Assembly (NCBI GenBank): GCA_039566865.1
Contig: CM076943.1
Location: forward strand, 20,246,501-20,310,500
Direction of reading: 5' to 3'
Source: Aurelia coerulea
Lineage: Eukaryota > Cnidaria > Scyphozoa > Semaeostomeae > Ulmaridae
Length of the DNA stretch: 64,000 nucleotides
The notes under the pieces are model-generated. The model saw nothing but the letters and a program-made list of their open reading frames with translations, searched no databases and had not been told where the DNA came from. The number at the start of each line of letters is the position of its first letter. Position 1 is the stretch's first letter. A program made the translations under genes and the position numbers. This document shows positions 1-11,035 of the stretch, one piece after another.

Positions 1-552
1 GCTGGCAGAGATCAACATTTTAAGTTTGATGAAGAGATGATCCAGAAGATAGACAGCAACATCAGCAAAGTTGTAAAGGTAATGCAGCAGTTAAGCTGTG
101 CTGAAGAGTTATTTGCAGAAACATTTAAGACTGAAAGGTCTAATCCTGGAATGTCCAACAAGAAGAGATTGTACGATAGCAGATGGAAAGCTGAGAAGAG
201 GCGTTCCACAACTCTTAGGAATAAAGCAACACAGCTTTTTGAGCAACTTGGTGGTTCCCTTGCTGCTGGTGAATATTTTCAACCAGAAAATGGTGCTGCT
301 CAGATAACAAACATTGATATAAGGCTTTTTAATGAATCAATGATCCAGGATGCAAGAAATGTGGAAGCCTTGGTTTTCTTAAACGATGCCAATGTGTTTA
401 GAGAGGATGCTGGTGCAATTGTCAACAAATTCCTGTATATTGATTGCGCTGATGAGCAGGGAAGAGAGGTTGCTGCAGTCACTGGGAAACAACCAAATGA
501 CACGTCTTTGCCACCAAAAGACATTGATTTTGAATATTATAAAAACAACTAG
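1..552 (+). CDS. 3' end of an unrecognised protein, 5' part outside window
   Basis: The frame is open from base 1 to the TAG at 550-552, giving 183 residues, 171 of them from the first methionine at base 37. Because no stop lies upstream of that methionine, the true start is probably outside the window. The protein is hydrophilic with no signal peptide or membrane segment. It has a basic stretch near residues 43-60 from the methionine (NKKRLYDSRWKAEKRR) and an acidic tail ending DIDFEYYKNN. An AATAAA lies at 765-770, about 215 bases after the stop, consistent with a terminal exon. I do not recognise the family. It could be a host terminal exon, a retrocopy, or the end of a transposon ORF. Codon use is less AT-biased than the surrounding DNA, which favours real coding sequence. 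Confidence 0.6.
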   Translation, partial: AGRDQHFKFDEEMIQKIDSNISKVVKVMQQLSCAEELFAETFKTERSNPGMSNKKRLYDSRWKAEKRRSTTLRNKATQLFEQLGGSLAAGEYFQPENGAAQITNIDIRLFNESMIQDARNVEALVFLNDANVFREDAGAIVNKFLYIDCADEQGREVAAVTGKQPNDTSLPPKDIDFEYYKNN

Positions 553-764
553 ACTATGCTGTTTGACTGAGAAACCTACAACCTGTCCTTTAAAAACTTA
601 AATTTTGAAACAATACCATTATTTTGATATGAATCATTTTTACCTTTAAGAACTTTTGATTTTGGATGAGTTGTAGTTTTTGCTCCAAAAAGAAATTTTT
701 TGCAGATTTCATCTTGAACTCATAAAAAAGTCTTCGCCCCGTCAGTGGCACTATATATTTTTGC

Positions 765-770
765 AATAAA
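765..770 (+). promoter_or_regulatory. Polyadenylation signal AATAAA
   Basis: A canonical hexamer about 215 bases past the stop of the plus-strand ORF at 1-552. It is placed plausibly for the end of that transcript, although the DNA here is AT-rich and the motif could occur by chance. Confidence 0.35.
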
Positions 771-899
771 AAGTGTAAACCCCGTTCTTTGAAGTGTCAA
801 AAAAAGTAGTGACCCCGTTCCATTTTGCACCGGCCATGTAGTAAGATAAATTTTGCACTGTCCCTTACGAAACAATTAAAGATTAATGCATACTATACT

Positions 900-1022
900 A
901 GATTCTGTCTCATATCAGATGTCAGGTCAGGGTTTAAATGGGTTGGGAGATGTCACGAGTGCAAATCATTTAATTGTTGATTTCGGAAGGTAAAATGGCC
1001 GACATCTGATGTGAAACAGACT
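900..1022. repeat. Small inverted-repeat element, copy 1
   Basis: The ends mirror each other: AGATTCTGTCTCATATCAGA on the left and CATCTGATGTGAAACAGACT on the right. A second, diverged copy of the same layout lies at 23114-23289. No clear target duplication is visible. It is probably a MITE. Confidence 0.5.
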
Positions 1023-1093
1023 TTACAAAGGAAAGAGCTATTTACGATAAAGGGCTTGGTGGTTGCTTAGTGCATAGCTGTAATCTCAATAGA

Positions 1094-1516
1094 TTAATCA
1101 AAGCGACCAGTTTCGTGGATGAAGCGTAAAGTTAATTCGAGTATATTTCTGTTCAACTCATTAGAAAGGTCTTGATCACCATACAATAAAAGATGTGTCA
1201 AGGAATCGTTTGAAAGATTGGTGATTTGTGCAAATGGTCGTAATAATTCAACAATTCCAGCGAGAAGATTTTGTCGTTGAACATCAAAAGAAGGGCAGAG
1301 CAACAAAAAGTGCTCAGTGTCCTCAATGCCATGGTTTGTTGGGCACATTGGGTTTATTGTATCCCTAAAATTATGCTTGAATTTATGGAAATTTAACTTG
1401 CTGAGACCAACCCTAAGTTGTGTAAGGTAGGATAATCCTATTGGAACGACTGTAGAGGCCTTGGAACGATTGATGGGTTGTTCATATTGCTCGTCAAACT
1501 TTAAAGTGCTAATCAC
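1094..1516 (-). pseudogene. Non-LTR retrotransposon, C-terminal remnant of reverse transcriptase ORF
   Basis: A 140-residue minus-strand ORF. The segment LTQLRVGLSKLNFHKFKHNF followed by PMCPTNHGIEDTEHFLLLCP, with its Cys and His spacing, is the zinc-binding-like end of LINE polyproteins, in which an RVGLS/LNFHKFKHNF block precedes a C-x-H...H...C cluster. It ends ETGRFD before the stop at 1094. The upstream reverse transcriptase palm domain is absent, so this is a 5'-truncated dead copy, which is the usual result of target-primed insertion. The clade is not certain. Confidence 0.75.
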
Positions 1517-2652
1517 AATGACGAATTGCGTGCTATCGGGCTGTCCCTCTCTTACGACTATTATTGGAACAATTTAAATTTAATTCTAAGTGCCATACAT
1601 AGTGGGAACTCGATGACTATAAGCCCTTTCTCACTATGGATGGCACGTAGTTAATTAGCATTGTTGTTTTTGTAAATAGTTGTCTTTTTAAATAAAAAAG
1701 GAAAAATATTGTAGAGGCCACTCTTACGAAAATTGTTGCCTTAATCCATCAATTAAAGTCTAACCCAGTGTTAGGGCATGGTTACATGAGCAGGGCTGAC
1801 TCTAGTATCCTGAGGTGGACAATTTTATGCGAGATCTATTTATCAACGGGATACTTACAGGAAAAAACCTACAGGAGACGTATAGGAAAACTTTAGGATA
1901 AGGAATGAGACATCTTTAAAAACAAGGAACGAAGTCCAAGATTCATGCACTTAGAATGACGACACGGCTTATAAAGCAGAAAGTAGTAAAAATATTCAGC
2001 ACCGAGGAAAAAGAGCCTGCACAGTAGGAAAATGAAACATCTCTCCTCTACTAATGACAACACACTATTTCTGCTCGTCTCCAGCAAGAAGCGTATAAGA
2101 AACACCTTAGGATTAGCGAGAATACAACCATGCAAGAGCCCAAACCTTCCGACTTTGAGCAATTATTAAACAACAGCTGTGAGCCACTTTCACTACCTTC
2201 GTTCGAAACGATTCCAATGGCCAAGACATTTTAGGGCGTCATCAAGGAAACATTACGGGTCAGCGATAGAAGGTAAGAGGTCAAACCCTGATTACTGCAA
2301 GCAGGGCTCAGCAAGCCATGAGACAATATCCAGTAGGTTACCCAAGTACAGGAATAACATGACTCGAGGCCCACCAGGTGGCACAGTGACCGCAGAGCAA
2401 ATCTACCAGTTGCTGCTATGGTAACGGCAATTAAAAATACCTTAATAAAACAACAAACTCAAAGCAAAGAAAACAAATTTGCTTTCATTCTAAACTAAAT
2501 ATTCACTTTAAAACCATAAACGAACGTTGCCCAGCAGGAACTGCAACTTGTTGGGAAGACAAGATACACTTCGCGCGAGGAAACCCATGCTTCCCCCGTG
2601 CAGTAGGTTAAAGCTCATTCTTGTCCACTGTACAGTTTATCCTAGCCTGTCG
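1517..2652. other. Stretch without a recognisable gene
   Basis: A short hairpin at 1590-1646 has arms GTGCCATACATAGTG and CACTATGGATGGCAC (15 of 17 bases pair). The rest shows no supportable ORF or repeat. The ORFs at 1893-2162 and 2179-2424 have no family features. Confidence 0.4.
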
Positions 2653-3174
2653 AGCCTAGGTTGCAAATCTTTAAATCGGTGTAAAAAGGTGGGTGTAAAA
2701 TTGTATGATCTCTTTCGTTTAATTGAAAGGCTTGAAAGGAACTTTGGCTATTTATCTATAATTCTACCGTTGGACTTTTCAGAAATCTTCCATTCTTTCG
2801 AAATTACTGCGTATTTTATATTTCAACTCATTTGAGGATGTGACGTCATCAAATTTCTAAATCGTAAACTAGAAGAGTGACAGACTTTTGCTTGCTACCA
2901 CATTGTAGACATTCAAAAACTATGGTTTTCTTTAAAAGTATTTCATGTTTCATCAAAAAAGTTAGACGTAACAATGGTTTTAAGATTTTTAAAATTTGTT
3001 TCTTGAATTCTTAGAAAAGAAGAAACACTCTGATTCTGAAAATACCAAAATTTTTTCAAAAGTCCAACGGTAGAATTATAGTAAAGTAGATAAAGTTTCT
3101 TTGGAGCCGTTCAGTTTAAAGAAATAGGGCATATAATTTTACACCCACCTTTTTAAAGATTTGGAACCTATGCT
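2653..3174. mobile_element. Mutator-like foldback element, family A copy 1
   Basis: A 522-bp element whose halves are long imperfect inverted repeats (ends AGCCTAGGTTGCAAATC and GATTTGGAACCTATGCT). It is flanked by a perfect 9-bp duplication AGCCTGTCG at 2644-2652 and 3175-3183. There is no coding capacity. A 9-bp target duplication with long inverted repeats is typical of Mutator-like elements. Further full copies lie at 6477, 13005 and 18708. Confidence 0.85.
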
Positions 3175-3183
3175 AGCCTGTCG

Positions 3184-3958
3184 GAAGCGGGAACTTTTTT
3201 CTGGCTCACTCGGTATTTCGTATGTTGTGTTTTTTGCATTTCGTTTTGTACAATTTTCAATTTGATTCTTATAACTGCTCTCCTAGTTCCTCAAAAACGA
3301 GTATATTTATGGAATTGCATGCTACATCATACATACCAAAGGCGAGGCAAAAAATCTTTCACGCTTAAGTTTTTGGTGAATAGTGTAACCTGCTAATTCT
3401 GAATCAATGATCCGAACAACAATTCAACCCCAGACACTATCTGAAGACTTTATGAGTTTCTTCAGCTTCATCGGCTTGTTGCTTGACGATTTACAACAGA
3501 TCTAGACCAAAATATTGACCTCAAAAAGCCTTTAGGTTGCATAATGCAGATAAGGCTATCTACAGCCGGAACCTGCAGTCCAAAGAGAATAACGCTATTC
3601 GAGTTTCCTAAAGAATTTCAAGCCAGGTTAAAAATGCCGCACTATTGATTTGGACTGTGTTCAAAGCAATTGTGATGTTGTAGGATGTCGGCTTTGTAAG
3701 CATTCTTGCAAGATCACGAAATCTTTCCTATAATCGCCTTCTGTTCCAAACAAGCGGGTCGATCAGTCAAACATTGAAAGCTTAAGAAATTTTAAGAAGA
3801 AAGAGAATTCTACGACAGATCCCAGGAGCATAGCTTTTTTTCCTTTTTTAATACAAAAACCCTCATCTGTTTAGACCTGTTCTTATCGTCTGCACAACGC
3901 GAAGTGGCCCATTCTTGCCGAGGCAGACCACCCCTACTGGCACCTTATCCCGAGGATT
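3184..3958. other. Stretch without a recognisable gene
   Basis: Only a lone terminus-like motif TTTCTGGCTCACTCGGTA near 3197-3214 is visible. It resembles the right end of the foldback elements at 4411-6401 and 23892-24618 and has no partner. Nothing else was recognised. Confidence 0.4.
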
Positions 3959-3962
3959 TTAA

Positions 3963-4267
3963 AGAGAATCAACGGACACAAGGGCAGCCGATTTAAAAAT
4001 AACTTGCAATCCAATTCAATGATGCATGCGCTCCATCTACAAACAGAAAGTGGTCAAATGAATTTTCCAAAATGGACAAACAACATCGTCATCTTTGCAC
4101 TTTATGTTGTCGCTGTGTTGCTACCAATAGAAACTGATCACATGAAGTGATCACACAATTTTGTGACTGACGAAGTGTGAGTCTGCCTACGCGCTACCTG
4201 ATTGGCTATTTATTTATAGACTACCCAGACCCCATCCGCGCGGGGCTTTTATATCCGTTGATTCTCT
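3963..4267. mobile_element. TTAA-flanked MITE
   Basis: A 305-bp element with perfect 14-base terminal inverted repeats AGAGAATCAACGGA / TCCGTTGATTCTCT, flanked on both sides by TTAA (3959-3962 and 4268-4271). It is non-coding. A TTAA target is the mark of piggyBac-type transposases. Confidence 0.75.
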
Positions 4268-4435
4268 TTAAGCTTTTCTCCGAGGAGAGACACGCACAGA
4301 GATTTTTAGGATGAACGCTGGTACTTTCCAAGGTGGAAGCGACGCCATTCAAATCCATGGCCTTCTGCACATCAGCACATCTGCACAGAAGACTAGCACG
4401 TCACATCTACTGGGTGAGCCAGAAAAATGTTCCTA

Positions 4436-5039
4436 CCGGGTGCGCCAAAATAAATTACGCACGTTTGGCAGGCCACAATAAATCGTACACTGGACCGATT
4501 TTGAAGATTCATGACTTAATATTTGGCTGAAAGCCTGAATTAGATTCTGGAACTTTTTTGCAAATGTTTCCGTTTTCAGTTTTAGAGCTAGAAGCGAGTT
4601 TCTTAAAACATTCGTTTTCAAAAAAAATGAAAACAATCAAAAAACGTCGATCAAATTTTAAAAGACTCAACATGAATGAACACAGAGAAAATGTTTTCAG
4701 GGTGATTTGGGGATTCAGTACGAACTCTAGTACAGCAGATTACAACTAATCGATTTCTAAACCCCAATTTACCACGAACAAGTTTTTTCTTTGTCCATTC
4801 ATGTCGATTCTTTACAAAATTTGATCGACGTTTTTTGATCGTGTTCAGTGTTTTCGAAAACGAGCATTTTAAGAAACTCGCTTCTTGCTCTAAAAACTGA
4901 AAACGGAAAAATTTGCAACAAGTCCTAGAATCTAATTCAGGCTTTTTGCTAAAGATTAATTCATGAATCTTCAAAATTGGTCCAGTGTACGATTTATTGT
5001 GGCCTGCCAAACGTGCATAGTTTATTTTGGCGCACCCGG
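4436..5039. mobile_element. TA-flanked foldback element (mariner-like MITE)
   Basis: A 604-bp element with inverted ends CCGGGTGCGCCAAAATAAAT / TTATTTTGGCGCACCCGG and long pairing inside the arms (CACAATAAATCGTACACTGG). It is flanked by TA at 4434-4435 and 5040-5041. It is non-coding. ORFs in it, such as 4651-5367, are only its repeats read through. A diverged half copy is at 56030-56160. Confidence 0.75.
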
Positions 5040-5440
5040 TACTTCTGAAGTTTGATAGCACCAAGAGTTCTTGATGAATTGAAAAGAATCGAATTATGCT
5101 TGATAGCCGGGCGCTAAAACATTTTTGCAAATTTTCTCGCGTTTTTAAAAGCAATAAAAATACAGGTAATTTCGACTTTCTGAACAAATTCCAAGGTTGT
5201 GAAATACCGGGAAAATCCCAAAAACACTTCATCAAATGATAAAGAATCCTCTCGCACAGAAAAACAAGAAAGTACTCTTTTTCGTGGGTGAGAGATATCT
5301 TCTGCGCATTTAGTGATTTAATGGGATTGAGAATCTTTAGTATTCTTTTTGAAAACCTGTTTCTCATTGCTTTTTGCTAATGATTACAAATAATTAAAAC
5401 AAATGATAGTGTCTCTGAACGAGGAAGGGAAAAAGATGGG

Positions 5441-6034
5441 ATGAAGATTAACAAATCGAAGACAAATATCCTTCATAACGTACACGCAAGAAGAAACAGT
5501 CAGAACAGAGGAATAATTATTGACGGTGATGAATTGAATATTGTAGAACAATATGTCTACTTAGGGCAGCTAATAACAGCAGATAATAACCAGTCGAAGG
5601 AAATAGCAAGACGGATAGAACAGGGTTGCGTATGCTTTGGTAGATATAATAACATACTAAGAGACACAAAAACACCAGTCTGTCTCAAAAGGAAGATAAT
5701 GGACAAAATCATTACCCCAGCGATGACATATGGCGCAGAAACGTGGTCACTAACTAACAAACTTGCATCAAAACTGCAAGTTGCTCAAAGAAGCATGGAA
5801 AGAGCAATGCTGAATATCACGAAAAGAGATGGGAAGAGAAACGAATGGGTACGGGAGCAAACAAGAGTTGTAGACATCATAGCCAAGGCGAAATCACTGA
5901 AGTGGGAGTGGGCAGGTCACATAGGAAGGATGGCAGATAACCACAGAATGGACACCGTATGGAAGGAAGCCCAGCAGAGGAAGACCAGCGATGGAGAGAT
6001 GAAATTACAGAAACAGCAGGAAACAATTGGATGA
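5441..6034 (+). pseudogene. RTE-type reverse transcriptase, C-terminal fragment
   Basis: A 197-residue ORF. Recognised blocks in order: KINKSKTN (thumb start, residues 2-9), YVYLGQLITADNNQSKEIARR (about 38-58, RTE YLG block), KIMDKIITPAMTYGAETWSL (about 86-105) and KSLKWEWAGHIGRMADNHRM (about 150-170), which is the characteristic W-x-GH-x-x-RM tail. From about 5960 the reading frame leaves the family pattern. The expected GRP-x-x-RW region continues in another frame, so a frameshift has occurred. The palm with the YADD active site is missing. The copy cannot be functional. Confidence 0.8.
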
Positions 6035-6103
6035 GAAGAACAGGAAATAGTGTTGGAAAACGTTGGGGAGGCCACCGGCCTGCAGTGACCTGAATGGCTG
6101 ACA

Positions 6104-6144
<41 letters not shown>
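6104..6144 (+). repeat. (ATG)n microsatellite, RTE 3' tail
   Basis: About 13 uninterrupted ATG units directly after the RTE coding remnant. It is read on the minus strand as poly-His in a spurious ORF. Confidence 0.95.
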
Positions 6145-6146
<2 letters not shown>

Positions 6147-6476
6147 CCCATAAGGTGAAACGCCCTTGCGTAGTTTCCTGTCAAGAGATTCTTTACGATT
6201 TGATCAAATGTTTTAGGCCCTTTGTCAGGCATTTTGCAACGAAGAAATCTTCGTAAAGTCGAATTCACCTATAAGTTCAGTGCTTATCAAAACGCGAGAT
6301 AATAGCTTTGTCATACGGCTTTTAACAAGAATTCGAATCATTCAAATCCGACAAGTACTCTTGGGTGCTATGGATTTTCAAACTTTTTTCTGGCTCACCC
6401 AAGTCCTTGTCTTTGTTTTTAAAAAATTATTTGTAAAGGCCTTGTTTTTAATTAACCCTCGTTTGCAGCAGAGGAG

Positions 6477-6992
6477 AGCATAGGTTCCAAATCTTTAAAA
6501 AGGCTGGTGTAAAACTGAGTGACCTATTTATTTGAACTGAATTACTTCAAAGAAACTTTAGCTATTTCTCTATAATTCTACCGTTGGACTTTTCTGAAAT
6601 CTTCAATATTTTCAGAATTAAAATGTTTTTCTTCTTTTTCAAGAATTCAAGAAAAATTTTCAAAAAACTTAAAACCATCGTAATTTCTAAACTGTTTGAC
6701 GTAACATGAATTAATTTCGAAGAAACCCATAGTTTATGAATGCCTACAATATGGCATCAAGCAAAAGTCTGTCATTCTTTTGGTTTATGATTTAGAAATT
6801 TGATGACGTCACATCCTAAAATGAGTTGGAATATAAAATACGCTGTAATTTCGAAAAAAATTCTGGAAAGTCCAACGGTAGAATTATAGATAAGTATCTA
6901 AAGTTTCTTTCAAGTCATTCAAACAGAAGAAATAAGTCATTGAATTTTACACCCACCTTTTTACGCCGAGAAAAAGATTTGGAACCTATGCT
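6477..6992. mobile_element. Mutator-like foldback element, family A copy 2
   Basis: 516 bp, ends AGCATAGGTTCCAAATC / GATTTGGAACCTATGCT. It is flanked by GCAGAGGAG (6468-6476) and GCAGAGGAA (6993-7001), a 9-bp duplication with one mismatch. Same internal layout as the copy at 2653. Confidence 0.85.
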
Positions 6993-7077
6993 GCAGAGGA
7001 ATATCTACCAAAGTCTAACAACGCTGCCAACGGTACGAAAGGATTCAAACTTGCTACACAATCGATCCTTTTTCGGT

Positions 7078-7683
7078 AATAGACCTTACAGCTATTCCAA
7101 AAAAGAATATGAATCGAACGACATCTTTATCCTTTTTGTAGAATTTTCGAATGTGCACAATAGTGATGGAAGCCCTTATGCCACTCGATCAAACCTCGCG
7201 CATAAAAATATATAAAAATATCGCTACAGTAAGAACCCGCAAAATAGAAACCAGTTTTTTCAAAACAGCCTGTTTAGTTTCTTATTGAAAGGTCATTAAG
7301 CTCAAAACAGGCTGAAAGGTTTCTTATCACATGGTTAAGAAACCTGCAATGATTTCAGCTTAATCTTTCACGAAAACCCAGAGCAAACATTAGCTGACAG
7401 TATGTTCTTGTTACCTAGCATTTTCTCTAAATTTACTCAAGGTGCCAAGCCAAATTTATCATTATAGATAGAGATGCCTTTGCATGAAATGTCTAAAAAT
7501 GTTGGGCACCTGAGTTTCACAAAGATTTTCAAATATGAATTTATTTGGGGTCCCTCCATAAGAAACCTTTCTAAAATCAGGCTGAGAAGTTTCTTATATG
7601 AGGGCACAATTTCTCAAAAAAATCAGCCTGAGGTTTCTTATAAAGTGGTTTCTATTTTGCGGGTTCTTACTGTAGGTCTATTA
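7078..7683. mobile_element. Family B foldback, interrupted
   Basis: Starts AATAGACCTTACAGCTATTC, has the central block TGTAGAATTTTCGAATGTGC, and ends GGTCTATT. It is split by the TA-flanked element at 7227-7672. Other family B copies are at 35048, 35611, 48638 and 52511. Part of the right arm is missing. Confidence 0.6.
7227..7672. mobile_element. TA-flanked Tc1/mariner-like MITE
   Basis: 446 bp with terminal inverted repeats CAGTAAGAACCCGCAAAATA / TATTTTGCGGGTTCTTACTG that extend to GAAACCA. TA lies on both sides (7225-7226 and 7673-7674). It is non-coding, with inner repeats of the motif GGTTTCTTAT in both orientations. Confidence 0.85.
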
Positions 7684-8818
7684 ACGTTCCATAGGTAACC
7701 AGGATCCTTTGCGGCCCCAAAATCGAACTTTGCATGCTATGAAAGTCATCTCTGGCCCGTTGCTATTGCATCCTTTTTGGGTGCTCGTGAAAATAAACAG
7801 ATGAAAGATTTTCGCATCGGGATACGTTTACGGCTCCTAAAATAAGCTGAAGGATCGATGCACGAACGTAAACAAATTGAAAGGAACAGTCGAAACTTAC
7901 ATGTTTACTTAACGAATCTATCGTCTTTAGAGTATCTGCAGATGACTTCTTTACCAAGATCTAAAGAAAGCAAATTTGATGTTCAAAGAAAAGCATTTTA
8001 AAAAAGTCCAACCTAGATATCCAGGGTGAAGAAAAAATACATTAGTGAATGGGTATTTTCAATTTTTACATTCTTCGAAATAAGGTAACATTGTTATCAA
8101 TGCTAGAAATTCAAAACTGGCGAAAAATATAATAAAAATCAGATCAAAGCATTATTGTATGATCCTGGAATTAACACCTTAAAATTACCGGTAATTCTGT
8201 ATAGTATACCAGTCAATGGGGTATGTGATAAACAGTGATTTGTGCAGTGGGTTGGTTTGGCTTCGAATCTTTGGCATGGATGGTTTACATAACTGTTTCA
8301 TATTCCTTTGGTTTAATGTCTTGAAAACATTTTACGGGACGTCACTGTAATTGTAGCATGAACTTATTGATATCTTGATTATTTTCAAAATTACAGCTTT
8401 TTTATATTTTTCAGCTCGTTTGAGGTGAGAATGCCAGCAAGATTCTAAATAGCAAACCATAACAGCAACGGATGACTGCTTTCCACAATATTGTAGACCT
8501 TAAATTAAGGTAATCTTCATGATAAAGGAGACCAACTAAAAGGACAAGTCTGGGGTGGGAATAATTGTTCATAAAATGAAAGATCACAATGTTGTGAATG
8601 GTGTGTAGTACTTTTTTCCAACCTTCTCTGTCTTTTCTCTGCGAAATTGTGTATTTAAATCTGTGAAATGAGCAACATGACGTCATTATTCATGACGTAA
8701 CTTCACCCATTTCGCCTTCGACCTGAACGAGGCTGTTTTCTTACAGAACTCTCAAGTAATTTCCGACGTCACAATCGAACCTCCAAACCGAGGCTAACCA
8801 TTTTATCGCGTTTTCAAA
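7684..8818. other. Stretch without a recognisable gene
   Basis: Apart from the weak candidate exon at 7901-7935, I see no supportable gene or repeat. The ORF at 8411-8686 has no family features. Confidence 0.35.
7901..7935 (-). CDS. Candidate 35-nt exon (weak)
   Basis: On the minus strand CTGCAG precedes and GTAAGT follows a short open stretch reading DTLKTIDSLSKH. Its entry phase (two leftover bases) fits the exit phase of the candidate exon at 13721-13775. The acceptor lacks a good pyrimidine tract, and the length gives little statistical support. No family is recognised. Confidence 0.2.
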
Positions 8819-8921
8819 ATGTCGATGACATTGAGCCTAACTTACGAAAAATGTCGTACGAATTTACAACAGAAAAAGAATCAAAACCCGGAAAAAAGCT
8901 ACAAGCGATGCTTGGCAGTTG
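8819..8921 (+). CDS. Candidate first coding exon, plus strand
   Basis: ATG in the context TTTTCAAAATGTCGATG opens a 34-codon frame beginning MSMTLSLTYEKCRTNLQQKK and running straight into a donor, CAGTTG|GTAAGG. One base is left over at the junction. The region just upstream is relatively GC-rich. I did not find the next exon and do not recognise the protein, so this rests only on the start context, the open frame and the donor. Confidence 0.25.
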
Positions 8922-8995
8922 GTAAGGTTGCTTTTTGACATGGATTGCAGAAACCCCGGACTTGTCCTTTAATTCTCTACATCATCTCTATTTAA

Positions 8996-9191
8996 AGGCA
9001 ATCTATCCCCTTCGATGAATGAAAATAAAATCGATAAAGATCTCTATTGTATATTCCAGAAGTTGGTGTTAATTCACTTTATGCAAAGAAATCAGGGTCA
9101 TGAAGACTCAGTGATGCATGAATTTAGCTGCAGTGTAAATAAGGTAAATAAAGCAGTAACCAAGGTCAGAACAATAGGGGACAGATTGCTT
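8996..9191. mobile_element. TTAA-flanked MITE, copy 1
   Basis: 196 bp, ends AGGCAATCTATCCCC / GGGGACAGATTGCTT, TTAA on both sides (8992-8995 and 9192-9195). A second copy of exactly the same length and about 90% identity is at 39646-39841. The ORF starting MNENKIDKD inside both copies is a by-product of this repeat. Confidence 0.85.
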
Positions 9192-9245
9192 TTAAGCTCC
9201 AATTGGACAATTAAATCGCCCACCGGGACGTTTCTGAATACAGGG

Positions 9246-10292
9246 TGAGTCAGAAATTATGTTGTGTCTAAACCGTTTGAAAAGTCGTACAGGAAAAACC
9301 GTCAAGCAAATTTGTAGAGTTTTTTATCCATCATCTTACTGGAGCTTCAATTTGATCTTCAAGATTTTCTCATAATTTCAGGTGCGTTATTTCCTTCTGA
9401 AATTAGGAGATAGCCACAAGTTCTATCTCTCGATATACCCAAAGAGATCACTATCATGTAGATTGAGGCTTCTTTTTATGCCCAGCATTTAGTTCCAGCA
9501 TCATTAGAAATCAATGCCTGAGCTATCAAAAATATATTTACCATTCTAACCGTTCATATATGGATCAAATCCTTCATTAAACATTAAGATAATGCATTGT
9601 GAATTGTGAATAATTTCTGAAAATTAAGTTAAACCCTCAGTTAGGCAACGGAGCTGTAATTTTTGAAATCCGTTGTATAGTTTTTGTGGTATGACTTCTC
9701 AAAGAGAGGACACATTTTAGTGGCACATCCGACATAGACACCTTTTTTGAGAGAATTGCAAAGTGCGCATTCAGCTAGATATATTATATATGTATCACAT
9801 TATATTATATTATATATCAATTAACGCAAAAACAATCTGACAGGACACAAGACATACCATAACATAAACAACGATCTCCTTTCCCTGTACGTCATTAATT
9901 GGCCATGAGATAACTGTAATAAAAATGCAAACATTGACATAAAATATGATGACTGTTTACAATTAGTCTGTACTCAATCCCATAATCATATGGACTAAAA
10001 TGCTTACATTCTAAAGATTTCATAAAATTTTCCAGTTGCGTCTATCGTCTATCGTATTGATTGTAGAGCAGTTTCTTTCAGTGTAGAGTTTGAGTAAAAT
10101 GTTAGTAATACATGGAATTAGTTTATAGAAGAGAAATGCCATACATAGATTTCGAGTAAATTTGCTCTTTTGATTATTCTTGGGCTTTTCAAATCTCTCC
10201 AAATCATTTAAAATAATCTAAAAATCATTCTAAAATTGGAAATCATTTTTAACTTCGCGTTGGAATAAACAAAGCAGAATCCATAATCTTAA
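9246..10292. other. AT-rich stretch without a recognisable gene
   Basis: It begins with a lone GGGTGAGTCAGAAATT, similar to the end of the element at 23892. A TATA-rich run lies at about 9778-9820. Nothing else was recognised. Confidence 0.4.
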
Positions 10293-10652
10293 CATGGGCA
10301 GTTCGGACACTGTTATTGTCATTTCCGAACTAACCATGAAATAATAATGAAATAAGATCATTTACTTGCGAAGCAAAATATTGTTTATATTCCGTTCACG
10401 AGATCGTGTCTTGCTTTGGCCAGGCCATAACTTCAAGTTGTGAGCAACAGACAACATTGCTGCGGGGGATTTTCGTTTGAGTTAGTCTGGGAGGCAGAAT
10501 GTTGTTATTGTTGGGATCCAGAGGGCCTAAGCAAGTCACGCTGTTGTTAACGGAATACAAACAATATTTTGCTTGGTAACTAAATTATCTTATTTCTTTA
10601 TTATTTCAAGGTTAGCTCGGAAATCACAACAATAGTATCCGAGCAGCCCATG
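10293..10652. mobile_element. Foldback element, about 360 bp
   Basis: A long imperfect palindrome. CATGGGCAGTTCGGACACTG on the left pairs with the right end CCGAGCAGCCCATG, and GCAAAATATTGTTTATATTC pairs with GAATACAAACAATATTTTGC. No clear target duplication. Confidence 0.65.
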
Positions 10653-11035
10653 ATTTTAATAAGGATTTTCAACAGCTTGGAGGAGAAACGCATGGAAATT
10701 CAACATTGCCAAAACCAACGGCAAATGGCTGCCAAATGGGTGACGTTTATTTTGATGGACATTGCATAAATAGAAAAAGTACCTGTTTCATTTCCAGTAA
10801 ATCCGGAAAACATCTCACTGACATTGTTTGTGTTCGACAAAACAGACACATTTGCATTGGCTCGTTCTTGACTCCCCCTAAAAAAAGATCCAACTATAAT
10901 TTAAACCAAGCATTTGTGATGACAAGATGAATTTGTTGTATGAGTTCTTATATTTGCTTCATTTGTACGAAACAACCACATCAAGCATACGGCTGCATTG
11001 ATACATAACCCAGGGAGGGCAGGTATAGTTAGGAT

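Larger units (their letters stand above)
5405..6144 (+). mobile_element. RTE-type LINE, 5'-truncated copy
   Basis: This carries the end of a reverse transcriptase ORF, then a degenerate C-terminal tail in shifted frames, and terminates in an (ATG)n microsatellite. A 3' end made of short tandem repeats instead of poly(A) is typical of RTE-clade elements. The 5' end is truncated just before KINKSKTN, and a frameshift lies near 5437. Confidence 0.75.
4411..6401. mobile_element. Outer foldback element interrupted by two insertions
   Basis: The left end TGGGTGAGCCAGAAAAATG and right end TTTTTTCTGGCTCACCCA are inverted. Inner sequence also pairs: AAGTTTGATAGCACCAAGAG on the left matches, inverted, sequence near 6350-6385, and CTCGCGTTTTTAAAAGCA near 5137 pairs with the complement near 6280-6300. 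The element is split by a second foldback at 4436-5039 and by an RTE LINE at 5405-6144, so it is the oldest of the three. Confidence 0.6.

Noticed and set aside
3197..3214. Right end of a TA-flanked foldback paired with the left end at 4411
   Set aside because: The two termini point away from each other, so they cannot bound one element. The 4411 end pairs with 6401 instead.
4651..5367. 238-codon minus-strand ORF
   Set aside because: Most of it lies in the TA-flanked foldback at 4436-5039, and its peptide repeats that of the inverted arm (CAKINYARLAGHNKSYTGPI). Not a gene.
6005..6268. Minus-strand ORF with poly-His
   Set aside because: It is the reverse reading of the (ATG)n tail of the RTE element.
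9015..9248. Duplicated ORF MNENKIDKD at 9 kb and 39.7 kb as a paralogous gene pair
   Set aside because: Both lie exactly within two copies of the 196-bp TTAA MITE.
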